Source: Adiantum capillus-veneris
Taxonomy: Eukaryota; Streptophyta; Polypodiopsida; Polypodiales; Pteridaceae
Direction: 5' to 3'
Assembly (NCBI GenBank): GCA_014529385.2
Contig: CM043951.1
Span: forward strand, 108,196,469-108,260,468
Length of the DNA: 64,000 nucleotides
Shown here one piece after another: positions 53,227 through 64,000 of this stretch. Position 1 is the stretch's first letter. Every line of letters starts with the position of its first letter. The notes below the pieces were generated by a model. That model did no database searches and was not told the DNA's origin. It saw only the letters and a program-made list of their open reading frames with translations. A program made the position numbers and the translations under genes.

Positions 53227-53718
53227 ATTGTCGGTCATCTATTTCGAGAGTGTTGATGGGAATCGGTATCTGTTGATTCTTGAGAGCAGCTTTCCGCTTG
53301 GATACCCAAAGCCGAGCTTCCTCTTGGGCTTCATCAATAACCTGCTTCGTTTAATCTTCCTTTGCTTGGCTGCATGCATTCTTTCTAGCAATTCATTGGT
53401 TAGTGGCAAATTGTATTTAGGAATGTAGCAGTGGTTCTTGCATTATTATTTTGAGTTGCTTTAGCCTCGGCCCACTTGGTCAAATAGTCCGTAGCTACAA
53501 TGATATATTGAGCTTGGGTTCTATAAGCAGGTGGCTGTATTGGTCCAACAAAATCTATACCCCATTTTACGAAAGCTGTAGCCCCCATTATTGGTCTTAA
53601 GGGCATGCTATCTACTTGTGTTGGCACTTTTGCTCATTGACAAGCATCACACCTTCGAACATATTCTTTAGCATATGCAAAAAGTGTTGGCCACCATATG
53701 CCTGCCATCAAGATTTCA
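53227..53718 (-). pseudogene. Element B integrase with internal deletion
   Basis: Minus strand: AGIWWPTLFAYAKEYVRRC-D-A-C, an in-frame TGA, then MPLRPIMGATAFVKWGIDFVGPI and VATDYLTKWAEAKATQ. Next there is an abrupt jump (near 53420) to a C-terminal LPLTNELLERMHAAKQ-like tail. The rest of the core and the catalytic Glu region are deleted. It matches the second HHCC module of the intact element, and the first module would lie beyond the 53718 break. Confidence 0.8.
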
Positions 53719-53723
53719 AGTTT

Positions 53724-54060
53724 AAAAGTTCCTGAAAGGTTTGAAACTTGAATATGGGACCATGTCCAAAATTATCACCAAGGTAATGTGGACCTTACAA
53801 AATACTAAAGAAAGCTGGAGATATGGCTCACAAACTCCAATTACCAGAGACAAGTGGCATACATCTAGTATTTTATATTAGCAGAATCAAAAGGAATTTG
53901 GGTCAATGTGGTAATTATTCAAGATGATCATATAGTGGAACTCATAGACACTCAATCTCTTCCACATGAGCCAGAGAAATACTAGACACTAGAGAAAAAA
54001 GAACTAGAATAAAATTTAAAAAGAGTGTTTAGTTAAGTAGAGAGACTGTGCTAAAGAGAT
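53724..54060 (+). pseudogene. Element C post-integrase tail (right-arm copy)
   Basis: The plus strand reads CPKLSPR, CGPYKILKKAGDMAHKL and LPETSGIHLVFY, matching the left copy at 11700-11860, with stops. The upstream integrase found on the left is missing because the arm ends here. Confidence 0.75.
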
Positions 54061-54107
54061 TTCAACATGGGAGCGAGTACACACTCTCCAGAAAAGGTTT
54101 TCTAGCT

Positions 54108-54410
54108 TTAGGATTGTTCCTTCCAATCAAATTTTCCAGGATATAAATTATTCTTAGGGAAGGATGCACTTGCTGAACCCTCAGCCATGAATAGCTTGAT
54201 TTGATCGGCAAGTGAAAATCCCTTAGCTCGGACGTACTTCAAAGAATAAGGATCCCACCCAAAGAACGGAGGTAACACTGATCTTATTGAAGAACAAAGG
54301 GCAAGGATGGTGACCTTGAATCCCACAATTGTCGTATATTGTTCCTCTACTGCTCCATTGTCAAAGAATACAGAGGCAAGAAAAGAAATCTAGCACAGTG
54401 GAGCAGCCCC
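54108..54410 (-). pseudogene. Small conserved ORF of unknown function (right copy)
   Basis: The minus strand reads VLPPFFGWDPYSLKY, RAKGFSLADQIKLF and YPGKFDWKEQS. It is the inverted counterpart of 11180-11470. About 80 percent of residues agree by eye. Function not recognised. Confidence 0.4.
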
Positions 54411-55053
54411 CTCCCACTTTAAGGCAGATCCATTAATATTGTTGCAACGTTCTCCTGTCATTTTTTTCACTAGCTCATCTCTTGGATATATGGAAGTTGG
54501 AAACCCTTGTAAACTAGCATGGGAGAGGAGTGCGTGCTAATCATAGAAATTTGAAGGTCGTAGCCACACGAGCGAACAATGTGTGTGTGTATGTGTTTTA
54601 GTTATCTACATATATTACCCACAGACGAACATACATATGTTCAAAGACCAAGGTACCCAAATAAATACAAGGTTTATTATACAAAACAAACTTTAGCTAG
54701 CATGATTTTGTATAAATGAATATAATCAGGTTGGTACAAGTCACCGTCCCAATGTAGACATTCTTTTACAAATTGCGAACCAACAGCCATTCCTCCAAAC
54801 TATAAAGCAACCAAAAAGATGAACCAAAGAGAGTAGCCCTCACCTGCACCCATAGAACAACATAACATTCTGTTAGCATTGGCTCTCTATGTAGGTGATG
54901 TATGGGCATCCTAATTGTTATCCATGTCACAAAGTTTCAGCTTTTCTTTGCAAATAAACTTTATCATTAAAAATTAATTTAAACAAGACTTTGGTAGTCA
55001 GTTACAACTTCATAACGAGCTTCATCAGTTTACAAACTGCCAATGATTTTCTT

Positions 55054-55254
55054 TTAAGTATCTTTATAATTTTTCTCCTTATTCTTGCAGGTTTGATCAA
55101 GATATGCTCTCTGCCTCGACCATGCCCTGTTCTTTGCCGCAAATGATGCTATATATTCATCCCTAGCTGCCTTAAGCTTTTTTGAGATTTGTGCTCTCTT
55201 GATCAGATCAACTATAATACTCATCCGAGCAGTCATCCTATATTTTGCTAAAAC
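55054..55254 (-). pseudogene. Putative terminal exon of an unidentified gene
   Basis: After a TTATCAG acceptor the minus strand is open for 66 codons to a TAA: VLAKYRMTARMSIIVDL, then IKRAQISKKLKAARDEY, FAAKNRAWSRQRAYL. It is helical, basic, and has none of the repeat bias of its surroundings. It joins in phase 0 with the donor of the exon at 58357-58488. Identity unknown. Confidence 0.4.
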
Positions 55255-55989
55255 CTGATAACAACAGACAACTCATTTTATAAGACTAACACATTTTGCA
55301 AATTTTCTTTTAAATATGAAACCCTGACAATTTTTGCCATACTTTGAGCGATCTCCTACGCCCTCAAGTGGCTGCACTCTATAAACACCAGAGTACATCT
55401 ACCATGATTAAACTTGAAGTAATCTGCACATGCTATAGTAACATGTTGGGTCAGAAAGTTTATCAAAAATATATTTAATGAGATTCTATTTGCCACTAGC
55501 TGGTCTAGCTCCTATCCAAGTCCCAGACATGATATTATGTAGAAAAAAACCAAAAACTCAAAGATCCTTGGAGTGTTAGTAATCGGACACAGGAAGAAGT
55601 CCAGCCAAGAGACTAACACCATCCTGCAACGAGACACCATTCCAATTCATGTGGCAAGAAACCATCAACAACCAAGATGCTCCGATGCTCAGCTATAACT
55701 ACTAAACCCACAATATTTCTGCTAATTTCCAAGTAGTACCAAACTATAGCCCCATATCCACAACATTACCAGTTTCGGTCTAGTAACTAGGCACTATAGC
55801 TTTTAAATCTATCATAAGGGGTATAGTACGACCAGCCTATCAGAGTCTGTATATGAAAGGCCAAGAATTTTATCCCTGAGAAGGGACTGAGGTCAAGCTT
55901 ACGTAAAGCTTTACCGAATCCCAAAAAGGCCTGAAAACAACAAGAATGTAATATCTTGAGCTAGATCTGGTGATTAAATCACCTCATAC

Positions 55990-57960
55990 TATAGCCCTAT
56001 TTCAGTACAAAACAAGAAACTTTCTAGAAACCCAGGTACAATTAACCTTTCAAGCCTAGTCCAATGATCCAAATGAAAACATCATATTTAGTAAGAAGTC
56101 TAGACTACGAAGTCTACTGAAATTTGCATTAGCATGAAGCAAACAAGAATAAATCCAAATGAACTTCCCATGAGTTTGATATATAAAATCGAGCCGATAT
56201 AAACCCTAAAATTCAGCAATGAGCCTGCACTCACACATATAATCATCAATTACATCTCTTTTTATCCGTAACCCTATTTTAGTACCATACCAAGCTATGG
56301 TCCAGAAAGCCAGGTATAGTAACCTTTCAGACACCAATGAGCCAAATGAACCTACCTGCTTAGTAATAAGTTTAGACTATGGAATCTACCGAAACCTGCA
56401 TTAGGATGAAGTAAACACAAAAATATCTATAATCCATGCTTAATAAACATCCCATCCAAATTTGAGCTAATATACACTCTAAAATTAAGCAATGAGCCTG
56501 CATAAACATAACCAGTAAGTAAATCTCTCTTTATCCCAATTCCTCATCAGCACATACCTGGTTATGCTATTTTAAGTCGGCAAAGGCTAGTATAATGTCA
56601 CAACATTAGTACTAAATGAGTATAGAGTAAACCAATGTCATCAGTTGGATTGGACTTGCTTCCAAAGCAAACCAGTAAATGAAAGCTACCAAAGCAACCG
56701 GTGAGCATAACAAGTATACCATGACAACTTGTATTGTTAATCGACATATATACTGCCACTTTCTAGATTGAATACATTCAGATATAGCTCAGTTAATCTA
56801 CCCAAGTATGGGCCTCTATCCGTGGTCGAGACATTCTACAGCCTCACTTTATGTCAATGAAAAAGTAAGGTCAAAGGTTACACAACTATGAGCCTTACCC
56901 TTGCCCGCCTAAGATGAATAACTATTCTCCAACCCCAACTATCAAGCCAATTTTTTCAAGTTTTTCAAATACAATGAACATCCCTTGAGTTTGATATCCA
57001 AAGTCTAGCTGATATAAATCCTCAGCAATAAGCTTGCACACACATATATACCATCAAGCAAAGGTTACACATCTATGAGCCTTACCCCTGCCCGCCTAAG
57101 ATGAATAACTATTCTCCAAACCCAACTATCAAGCCAATTTTTTCAAGTTTTTCAAATACAATGAACATCCCTTGAGTTTGATATCCAAAGTCTAGCTAAT
57201 ATAAATCCTAACCTTCAGCAATAAGCTTGCACACACATATATACCATCAAGTACATCTTTCCTTATCCGTAACCCTATTTCAATAACATAACAATCTATG
57301 GTCCAGAAAGCCAGGTATAGTACCCTTTCAGACCTAGTCCAATGAGCCAAATGAAGCTGCTCGGTTAGTAAGAAGTTTAGACTATGGAGTCTACTGAAAC
57401 CTGCATTAGTATGATGTAAACATGAAAATATCCATAATCCATGCTTAATGAACATCCCATCCAAATTCGAGCTAACATACACTCTTAAATTCAGCAATGA
57501 GCCTGCAAAAACATAACTAATAAGTAAATCTCTCCTTATCCCAATTTCTCACCCCGCACATACCTGGTTATACTGTTTCAAGTTGGCAAAGGTTAGTATA
57601 ATGTCACATCATTAATACTAAATGAGTATAGAGTAATTCAATGTCATCAGTTGGACTGGACTAGCTTCTAAAGTAAACCAGCAAATGAAAGCTACCAAAG
57701 CAACCGGTCAGCATAGCAAGTACACCATAACAGCTTGGACTATTAATCAACATAAATAATGTCACTCTCAAGATTGCATACCTTCGGATATACCTCAGTT
57801 ACTCTACCCAAGGATGGGCCTCTATCTGTGGTCGAGACATTTTACAGCCTCAATTCACGCCAATGAAAAAGTAAGGTCAGGGGTAACACTTTAATGAGGG
57901 CTAACATTGCCAGCTTATGATGAATAACCAGTCTCCGACATCAATTAATAAGCCAGTTTT
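55990..57960. repeat. Nested direct repeats inside the insertion
   Basis: A roughly 1-kb unit starting near 56260 (CGTAACCCTATTT...TGGTCCAGAAAGCCAGGTA) recurs near 57266 with about 90 percent similarity. A weaker third copy of its first part begins near 56000. Within it, an about 185-bp stretch starting GAGCCTTACCC at 56890 is tandemly repeated at 57076. No ORF uses these repeats. Confidence 0.8.
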
Positions 57961-58356
57961 CTCATGTTTTCCAAATATAGTACTCTCACTAGTAAGACCT
58001 GCATATCGACCATGTTAACTGTCAACCAGATATATTCACTAGCAATTAAAGTAGTATTTCTCATTATCATACAAGTTCATAGGGATACCGCATGCAGCTC
58101 ATATCCTTTTTCCTATTACACACATAGCAATTTGAACATGTGTTTCATAGTACCAAGATTTTCCACTCATTATTAATCAAGATAAGGAACTCGACCTGAG
58201 ACGAAGCAACCGAAGCCAACGGTTGGACATCCAAGACATGCTTTCCTTTCACCATAATGTAATACACTCCAAGCTCACCCTCTCAGGAACTAACCCTCGT
58301 TACACACAGAAAATACAAAGGTATATACGAGCCAACTAAGTGAGGGAGACCCTCAC

Positions 58357-58488
58357 CTTTATAGTGTTGCTGTAGAGCAGTCCGAATTTACACATCTCAA
58401 ACATAGCATCCAGCCGATCATCCACATCCTTGCATTTGGTGGAGGTAGATTGCAATGAATGGCCATGTGCCTTGCCAACTTTCCTCTT
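58357..58488 (-). pseudogene. Putative internal exon of an unidentified gene
   Basis: The minus strand is bounded by CTGTAG before and GTGAGG after. 44 codons read KRKVGKAHGHSLQ, then KCKDVDDRLDAMFEM and CKFGLLYSNTIK. Both splice sites fit plant consensus and the phase matches the downstream exon at 55254. The intervening 3.1 kb would be one intron carrying the nested repeats. Protein family not recognised. Confidence 0.4.
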
Positions 58489-58690
58489 CTACAGATGTAC
58501 AGATTCCTAGATTTGTCGATCGAGTAGCCGTGTTGCAGAGCTCCATCAAAACCCCCTTATTTATTCGATCTCAGTTTTCCTCAATTTACTAACGCATACT
58601 AAGTGAAAATACCTTAAAAGGATTTTTTAAGCTTAGTTACACATGAAGCAGGAAATATTACCGACCTAGGGAAATTTCATTTCCCCATTT

Positions 58691-59243
58691 TAAGTCATTT
58701 GTGTGTGTGGAGAGAGAGAGAGGACTTTGGAGGTCGAAAACGCTGCCATGTGCATGTGTGCTCCCTTGCGTTTGTTATGTGCTACCCCTTAGGCTCTGTG
58801 CAATCTGCGAGTGCCCCTTTTGCCCTGTGCGTTCTGCCCCTGTGCCCATTGGGTCTACACAAATTTCGCCCTCTGCATGCCTCCTCGACCTAATCGAGTT
58901 GCTTGCTATTTTGTGCAAGTGGGTCCTCAGAGCAGTAGGCTGCTTTTGTGCATATCAATTTTAGGCCTTTGTACAACTTGCATATTGTTTAGGGGTGTGT
59001 GTGTGTGTGTGGGTGTGTGACCTTCTAGGTAAATTAATCAAAAAAGATTTTTAAAGGTGTGTGGTGTGTCAAAATCAGTACGCATCATGGCTGTGTCAGA
59101 CCTTGCAGTGTGAATTTGTATAGCAGTGTGGAAAGCACAATGATATTTTCACATGGATTCAACTGAATAATGTATATACAAGTGCCAAAAATCCATGGAA
59201 AGCTCTATTATGGATACCTTGACCGTTATCAAAGAATGTTTGC
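58691..59243. other. Non-coding spacer in the right arm
   Basis: Matches 10397-10975 of the left arm in reverse. It contains a (GA) stretch at 58711-58723 and a TG tract near 58996-59018 but not the CG-rich alternating core of the left copy. No gene was seen. Confidence 0.6.
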
Positions 59244-60371
59244 ATGAGGACTTTGAAGATGCACGTGGAGCTTGGGAAGGACCTGCTCCTATCATGGAAG
59301 CGCGCATTCATGCAGGAGCTTATGGATCTTGTTGCTCAATATTCCCTTAACGCAGTGGTTATCTTCTTCCCGGGTAAAATGCCTATGGCTCAAGATGTAG
59401 GCCAATGGGTTAATTTTTTGCTCAAGCAGCAAGCAATTTGAGGGGTTTACTTTGGCGTGCAAGGATTCTATGAGTTCTTGCTAGCACACATGGAATGAGC
59501 TTGAAATGTCTCCTCTTTTCCTCAATATGCAAATGACTCATGTATCTCCCTGGGCTCTCACTTAGGATTAATAGAGTCTTATTCACCATAAGTGTCCTAT
59601 CTGGGTCTAGGTGGTGGATTTTCCTCGTAATTGGTGTCACTTTCTTCCCTTGTTGGCTGCCTAGTTGGGCAAAGTCATTTGCCCTCCTAATTTGGATGCC
59701 AACACAAATCATTTTGCATTTTGTGGGACACTTGCATCCCTACACCCGTAGGCATTTCGGTTGATTTTAGGGATACAGTGGTTGGAAAGCACCCGTTCAA
59801 ACTCAAATGGGGTAAGTTTGCAAATTCTTGCTTCTATTGTGGCAAATTTGGTCATATGAAATCCGAATGTTTGGAACCAAGTTTGTAGCCACCTCCTTTA
59901 ACAGTCCCTTCCCCTTAGCGTACACAACCTTCAAAATCTTCTTGTGGGGTACAAATCAAAGGTTTGTCAACTTCCACCTTGACAATTGGGGAGAATAAAT
60001 GCAAAGTAAAGCAAGCACAATTGTAGATGCTTTCTACTTATCTGAATGCAAATGATAAAGGAAAAAAACATGTTGTAACTTCCCAAGCTTGGCTAGTGCC
60101 GAAGAAAACTATTAAAGCCCACACTTTGGAATCTTCTCACAACTATGTGCCCCCATTGAAGAATCTTCCTCAGAAGAAACTCCCTTGTAATGAGAACACT
60201 TGTTTGGCTGAGGCCTAGGATAAGGTTGTTCATTCCTACAAGGAAGTAGTTATAGGGGAATCCTCTTCATCGCAAGGTTCCCCTGTCTTGAGTACTCCTG
60301 GTCCAAGTTATGCTACATGTCCTCATGTGCCCACTACAGATGAGGATGTACCAATGTGCACTAGTGCTTGA
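59244..60371 (+). pseudogene. Zinc-knuckle ORF of the DUF4283 type (right copy)
   Basis: The plus strand begins MRTLKMHVELGKDLL and keeps FFPGKMPMAQDVGQW. After a stop near 59439 it continues through a CCHC knuckle CFYCGKFGHMKSEC that is intact here (His present) and a Ser/Pro-rich tail ending CTSA-stop at 60371. It has stops near 59439 and 59888 and frame changes. Less is lost in the knuckle than in the left copy, so the two arms decayed independently. No RT follows. Confidence 0.55.
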
Positions 60372-60700
60372 ATCTCTTTTTATTGTTTCCTCACCCACTG
60401 TATATACTATACAGGATTCATAGCTCTTTAAATTGCATCTCATATAATGTGCCTGGGTTATGCAGTCACAACAGATGGTGGCTCACCTGGTTCCCCTGTC
60501 TTGAGTACTCTTGGTCCAAGTTATGCTACATGTCCTCATATGCCCACTACAGATGAGGATGTACCAATGTGCACTAGTGCTTGAATCTCTTTTTATTGTT
60601 TCCTCACCCACTGTATATACTATACAGGATTCATAGCTCTTTAAATTGCATCTCATATAATGTGCCTGGGTTATGCAATCACAACAGATGGTGGCTCACC
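60277..60700. repeat. Tandem duplication of a 212-bp unit, right arm only
   Basis: 60277-60488 and 60489-60700 are nearly identical (start GGTTCCCCTGTCTTGAG). The left arm has one copy. The first unit includes the end of the zinc-knuckle ORF, so the second repeats its last codons. Confidence 0.9.
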
Positions 60701-60950
60701 TGGCACTATGTACATGGGTGATAGCATGAAAAGGTGGTGCAAAAAGTAGTGTCCTTGACTCTTGTTTGTGAGGCATTTATGGATCGTGCTTTAGCACCAT
60801 CTATAAATGATGACAAGTGGGTTATGCAATCACGACATGTGGCAACTCACTTGGCACTATGTACATGGGTGATAGCATGAAAGGTGGTGCAAAAAGTAGT
60901 GTCCTTGACTCTTCTTTGTGAGGCATTTATGGATGGTGCTTTAGCACACT
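60701..60950. repeat. Two tandem copies of the hairpin-bearing unit (right copy)
   Basis: Counterpart of 8883-9190: each unit has TTTTGCACCACC-type sequence (as reverse complement) and a GTGCTTTAGCAC hairpin near 60788 and 60936. No gene. Confidence 0.75.
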
Positions 60951-61076
60951 TTTGAAGATGTTCTTGTGAGACTACCCTTTATGTTTATTTTTTTGAAATG
61001 GATCCAACCACTTTAACGATTTCTTGAAATGTCTGTCTATCTACCTTTCGTGCGTGCTGCTGTAGCTGAGTGCCTC

Positions 61077-61100
61077 CCTCTCTCTCTCTCTCTCTCTCTA
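61077..61100. repeat. Short (CT)n tract
   Basis: The right-arm counterpart of the 80-bp GA tract at 8672-8750, here about 24 bp. Confidence 0.9.
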
Positions 61101-61203
61101 CTTGCATGTTGTTCAACAATCTACCCTCATCTCTCCTTCTCTTGAAGCAAGCAAGCATGGCTTGCACATCCATCTGACTCAATGATGTCTACGTCCTGGC
61201 TTC

Positions 61204-62343
61204 ATGCAAATGCTCTCAAAAATTGCAACCAACGTGCTCCAACCTTCAAAAGGGAAAGGCTCTTGTCTACTTTGGCCCATGTTGGTGTGGCTCAGATGTG
61301 GCAGCAGGACATTCAACAACAATAGCCTTATCACTACACTCAAGGTGGATGGCTACCCATGGATGGAAGCATCAGTAGGTTGGGAGAGGGAATTCAGCAG
61401 CAACATTTTTGTGTGGGTGAGAGCACCTTGGAAGAGGGGGTTGTGTTGCAGCAACAACATTGGTAGATCCTTCAGCTTGGATTGCAGCCCACATCTATGG
61501 AGGTAGCAATTGGACACCAACAACATCCTCCAAATGATCGCCACATTATCGGGCAGCCAAGAATTGCATACAATGGTTTTGGTTACCACCAACAAGCTTC
61601 AAATCCAACGGGGTGGTCTCACTCATCTCAGGATCATGTCAAGGACAATCCAAGAAATGATGGGATGTCCCCTCATGGCCGCATTGATTACTCAACCATG
61701 ATTCACCAGGAAGCCACACATAGGATGCGACAGTATTGGGCCATGAGTCATCAAAGAAAAGAGAACGGGATGCATCATGCTTGTCAAAGCCTGAAGGTAT
61801 GAGTATAGTTTTCAAAACAATGGTGATTTTTTGGCAAGAAGCTACAAAAGGCATGAATTGCGAAGCTAATAAATCCACCTTTCAATTGATTCTGAAGAAG
61901 ACAGCTCTTCAACGACTGCACTGTGTATTAGAGAAGTCTATACTCTCCAACATACAAGGCACAATCACCAAAGTCAAAGCATCCTTGTCTGAGGAGGAGT
62001 TGAAGCTAAAAAGAGTTTTATACATGATGTTGGTGAATAGCGAAGGGGATCCATCAAGCTCTATAAGCAATTTGGATATGGTGAGGTTCACAGGGTTGCA
62101 TCGACAAAATTTTGCAGCAGCTAATTCACGATTATAACAGCTGAAGAATGAGCATTTCCATTGCAATTATGCCGACGTTAACAGCCTCAAAGTCATTGCA
62201 TCACGCAGGAGATAAGAGACATTGTGCTTGATTTTTAGCAGACACAAATGCGAGTGTCCCCAAACAAAAAGGATGTGTGTCGAAAGCGTCTAGGGCAAAA
62301 ATCTTACATAAAGCATCCAATACATTTGCTTGACGAGTTCCAG
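61204..62343 (+). pseudogene. DDE-type transposase-like gene, first exon (right copy)
   Basis: The plus strand repeats the left exon 1: FNNNSLITTLKVDGYPWM, then GFGYHQQASNPTGW, KKRERDASCLSKPEG, EEELKLKRVLYMMLVN and FTGLHRQNFAAANS. It has frame changes near 61500 and 61740 and a TAA near 62136. Compared with the left copy it has a different insertion after the FQLILKKT segment (a LQRLHCVLEKSILS stretch), so one arm gained or lost about 60 bp there. At its 3' end the splice donor is mutated. Confidence 0.6.
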
Positions 62344-63280
62344 CAATGCTTTAAAAGTGCTTGAAATATTTTGTTCTCTTGCATGCTCTAGTATAGCTAC
62401 CATGTGTATAGGTAGTAACTGCATTTAGGTAGTATTACATCATGTATAATGTTAATTGTGAAGTCCCAGAGGTGTGTACGCTCCAAAAGGCAACCTTTTG
62501 GTACTCTTGGAGCACCAATATAAACTCAGATATATTTTACTATCACCATAGCAAGCACCATAAATATAGTATAGACAAACTCTTCAACCACCAATACATA
62601 TGCTCATGTTCTCCTAAAATACTTAGAACCATGAAGAATACCTTCACCTTGCATAGAAGCTAGCATGAGGTCAAACAAGTACAAGTATACATAAAGGCAA
62701 AAAAAAGTGCATTGGGCCAAAGTTCATAGACTAGGAATTTCAGCACTACCAATTTTGCTACATGTAGCTTGTAGAAATATATTACATTGAAGATTACCTA
62801 GAGTACCTACATGTAGATTCTAGTAATACTACCATGTCAAAGGGGTTGGTGCTCAAAAGCACCAATGTGGACTCATAAGTTCTATTAGGGTCCTCCTGGA
62901 CAATGAATGTACATTTAATGGTAGTTTAAAACCACCTTTGTAAACTCATAGGTCCTTTACAACTATGACAATACATACCAGTAAGCTTTCTTGATATACT
63001 TGGAAGCTTCAAAAGTACCTTGAGATTAGGTAGGAGCTAGCATGAAACCACCAGCATGTACTTTTGGAATACAAACTCTAGGTATATAGGTACTTTAAAT
63101 GTACTCTTTGTGGTACTTATTAAATTATCAATTTCAAGGACTTAGGTACTTTGCAAAAACTGGTACTTTGTAAAGTACCATTTACAGTGGCTTAGGTACT
63201 TTAGTACCTAACAAAAGGTTTAAAAGTACCATGTTAGGTAGCATGTTCAAGTTGCAATGACTTTAACCTTCTCTTCACAG
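62344..63280 (+). other. Intron of the transposase gene (right copy), donor mutated
   Basis: It aligns with the left intron. The first two bases are CA instead of GT (62344-62345), while the acceptor TTCACAG at 63280 is kept. GTAC-rich hairpins lie near 63160-63240, next to the acceptor, as on the left. No gene inside. Confidence 0.6.
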
Positions 63281-64000
63281 CCTCAAAGTTTTGATGAGAT
63301 TTTCTTTTCATTGGACAAGTGGAATTTTATAGGAGATTCCAAATGCAATATTTCCACATCAAGATCTCTCTTATATGTTTTGCGGGATTGAAGCATTGGT
63401 TTATTTGCAAATTGAAGGATAGGTACACTTGTTGTTGCATTGCTCAGATACAAATGATATACTTCAAGGATGCATTCAACCAGATGAGACAAAGCAAGAC
63501 AGGAGTGCACAGTGAAGGGTGTGGCTATCAAGTATGCTTCATAGAAGAGGATCTATGAAAGTGTGGAGCAACTGCGTACACGCACAATAGCATCAATAAA
63601 TTGGATGAGATGGTATTATGTCCGAGTCCAGATGAGTCTACATTTCATAATCTCTCTTGCTTGAAGGGAGAATGTGATCAATGTGGATCACAATGGTTAG
63701 TGCTCTATCCAAAGGAAGAATCTAAAAAATGCATTCCAGATTTTAATAAAGGTGTTTGAAGACATTGCATCATCCCATCAAGAGGGCAAGAAGCACAAGG
63801 ATCTACTGGTCAAGGAAATGGGATGTGCAGATTTTACATCCTTCCTTAAAAAGCATCTAACCACCTATATCAGACACAATTTTATTGCCATGTGGCAATC
63901 TCAGCAATTCAAAGACTGCATTCAAAGGGTTCCTAGAGATGTGGTAGTCTTTGTTATAGACTTTGCTGAGAATTACTCTTTCAAGGAGCAAAATGAAGTC
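63281..64000 (+). pseudogene. DDE-type transposase-like gene, second exon (right copy, cut by window end)
   Basis: The plus strand gives VEFYRRFQMQYFHIKI, KHWFICKLKDRYTCC, a cysteine-rich block with CLKGECDQCG, KEMGCADFTSFLKKHL and FIAMWQSQQFKDCIQ, up to the first acidic motif IDFAENYSFKEQNEV at the window end. An extra T near 63305 and other shifts break the frame. The SDGCAAQFK and GHGKG motifs seen in the left copy would lie beyond 64000. Confidence 0.7.

Larger units (their letters stand above)
50972..53718 (-). mobile_element. Element B, 5' side of the nested insertion (integrase and second protease)
   Basis: Continues element B after the intact insertion: 1.5 kb non-coding, a second-protease-like ORF and an integrase fragment, all on the minus strand in the order of the intact element. 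It is cut at 53718 inside the integrase zinc-binding region, where the right inverted-repeat arm begins. Gag, protease and RT of B are not on this side. Confidence 0.8.
54591..58690 (-). other. 4.1-kb insertion in the right arm, with exon-like segments
   Basis: The left arm has an uninterrupted (CA)n tract where the right arm has (TG)n, 4.1 kb of unrelated DNA, then (TG)n again. The insert has no transposase, RT or terminal inverted repeats that I can see. It has two minus-strand exon-like segments and several nested direct repeats. Any target duplication would be hidden in the TG repeat. It could be a captured host gene fragment or a non-autonomous transposon. Confidence 0.6.
53724..64000. 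repeat. Right arm of the large inverted repeat (continues past window)
   Basis: Reverse-complement counterpart of about 5940-11868. It has one long insertion (54591-58690) and one extra tandem duplication (60277-60700) that the left arm lacks. Its inner edge touches element B's truncated integrase. Confidence 0.8.

Noticed and set aside
53400..53627. Independent integrase gene
   Set aside because: It is the integrase remnant of element B, continuous in order with the second protease ORF and interrupted only by a deletion.
54591..58690. Helitron
   Set aside because: No convincing TC start, CTRR end with hairpin, or Rep/helicase sequence was found.

Overview
The window is nuclear DNA of a land plant. 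It has no bacterial, viral or organellar gene organisation and almost no intact host genes. It consists of nested LTR retrotransposons, a DDE-type transposase gene with an intron, plant-type introns and long (GA)n and (CA)n microsatellites. The transposase family (DFAENY / SDGCAAQFK / GHGKG..DG motifs) and the very large Ty3 elements suggest a big, repeat-rich genome. A seed-free plant (moss, lycophyte or fern) is plausible, but the species cannot be fixed by reading.

Layout. 1-3384: Ty1/copia element on the minus strand with its pol core deleted. 3385-4620: coding-like remnant of unknown identity. About 4750-11868 and 53724-64000 (continuing past the window) are the arms of a large, diverged inverted repeat. 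Each arm carries the 3' end of a Ty3 element, a zinc-knuckle ORF like those next to DUF4283 domains, and the transposase gene. The right arm also holds a 4.1-kb insertion with two exon-like segments. Between the arms lie the rest of that Ty3 element (C, to about 18080), microsatellites, a second coding-like remnant (19.8-20.8 kb), the 5' half of a giant Ty3 element on the plus strand (A, interrupted by a second copia fragment), and the 3' half of a related Ty3 element on the minus strand (B).

B is split by the best-preserved object in the window, a 19-kb Ty3 element at 31986-50966. It has nearly identical LTRs of 937 and 931 bp, a perfect 5-bp target duplication (GTAAC), a PBS and a PPT. On the minus strand its order is: LTR, PBS, 1.4-kb leader, gag, zinc knuckles, first aspartic protease, RT-RNase H, integrase, second aspartic-protease-like ORF, internal PPT-like tract, 2.8-kb non-coding block, one long 3' gene (a globular part, a coiled coil and a C-terminal part, now in three pieces), PPT, LTR.

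The strongest candidate for an undescribed system is the architecture of these giant elements. (1) Nine copies of a 24-bp palindrome, at about 284-bp spacing, occupy both the leader and the non-coding block before the 3' gene. Elements A and B carry a different palindrome at the same spacing. (2) The integrase zinc-binding (HHCC) module is tandemly duplicated with an exact 126-residue period. (3) A second protease-like ORF follows integrase in both the intact element and B. (4) Both have the same non-env 3' gene, each preceded by a splice-acceptor-like AG just before its ATG. A working hypothesis is that the 3' gene forms a second expression unit and that its product, or a host factor, binds the palindromes.
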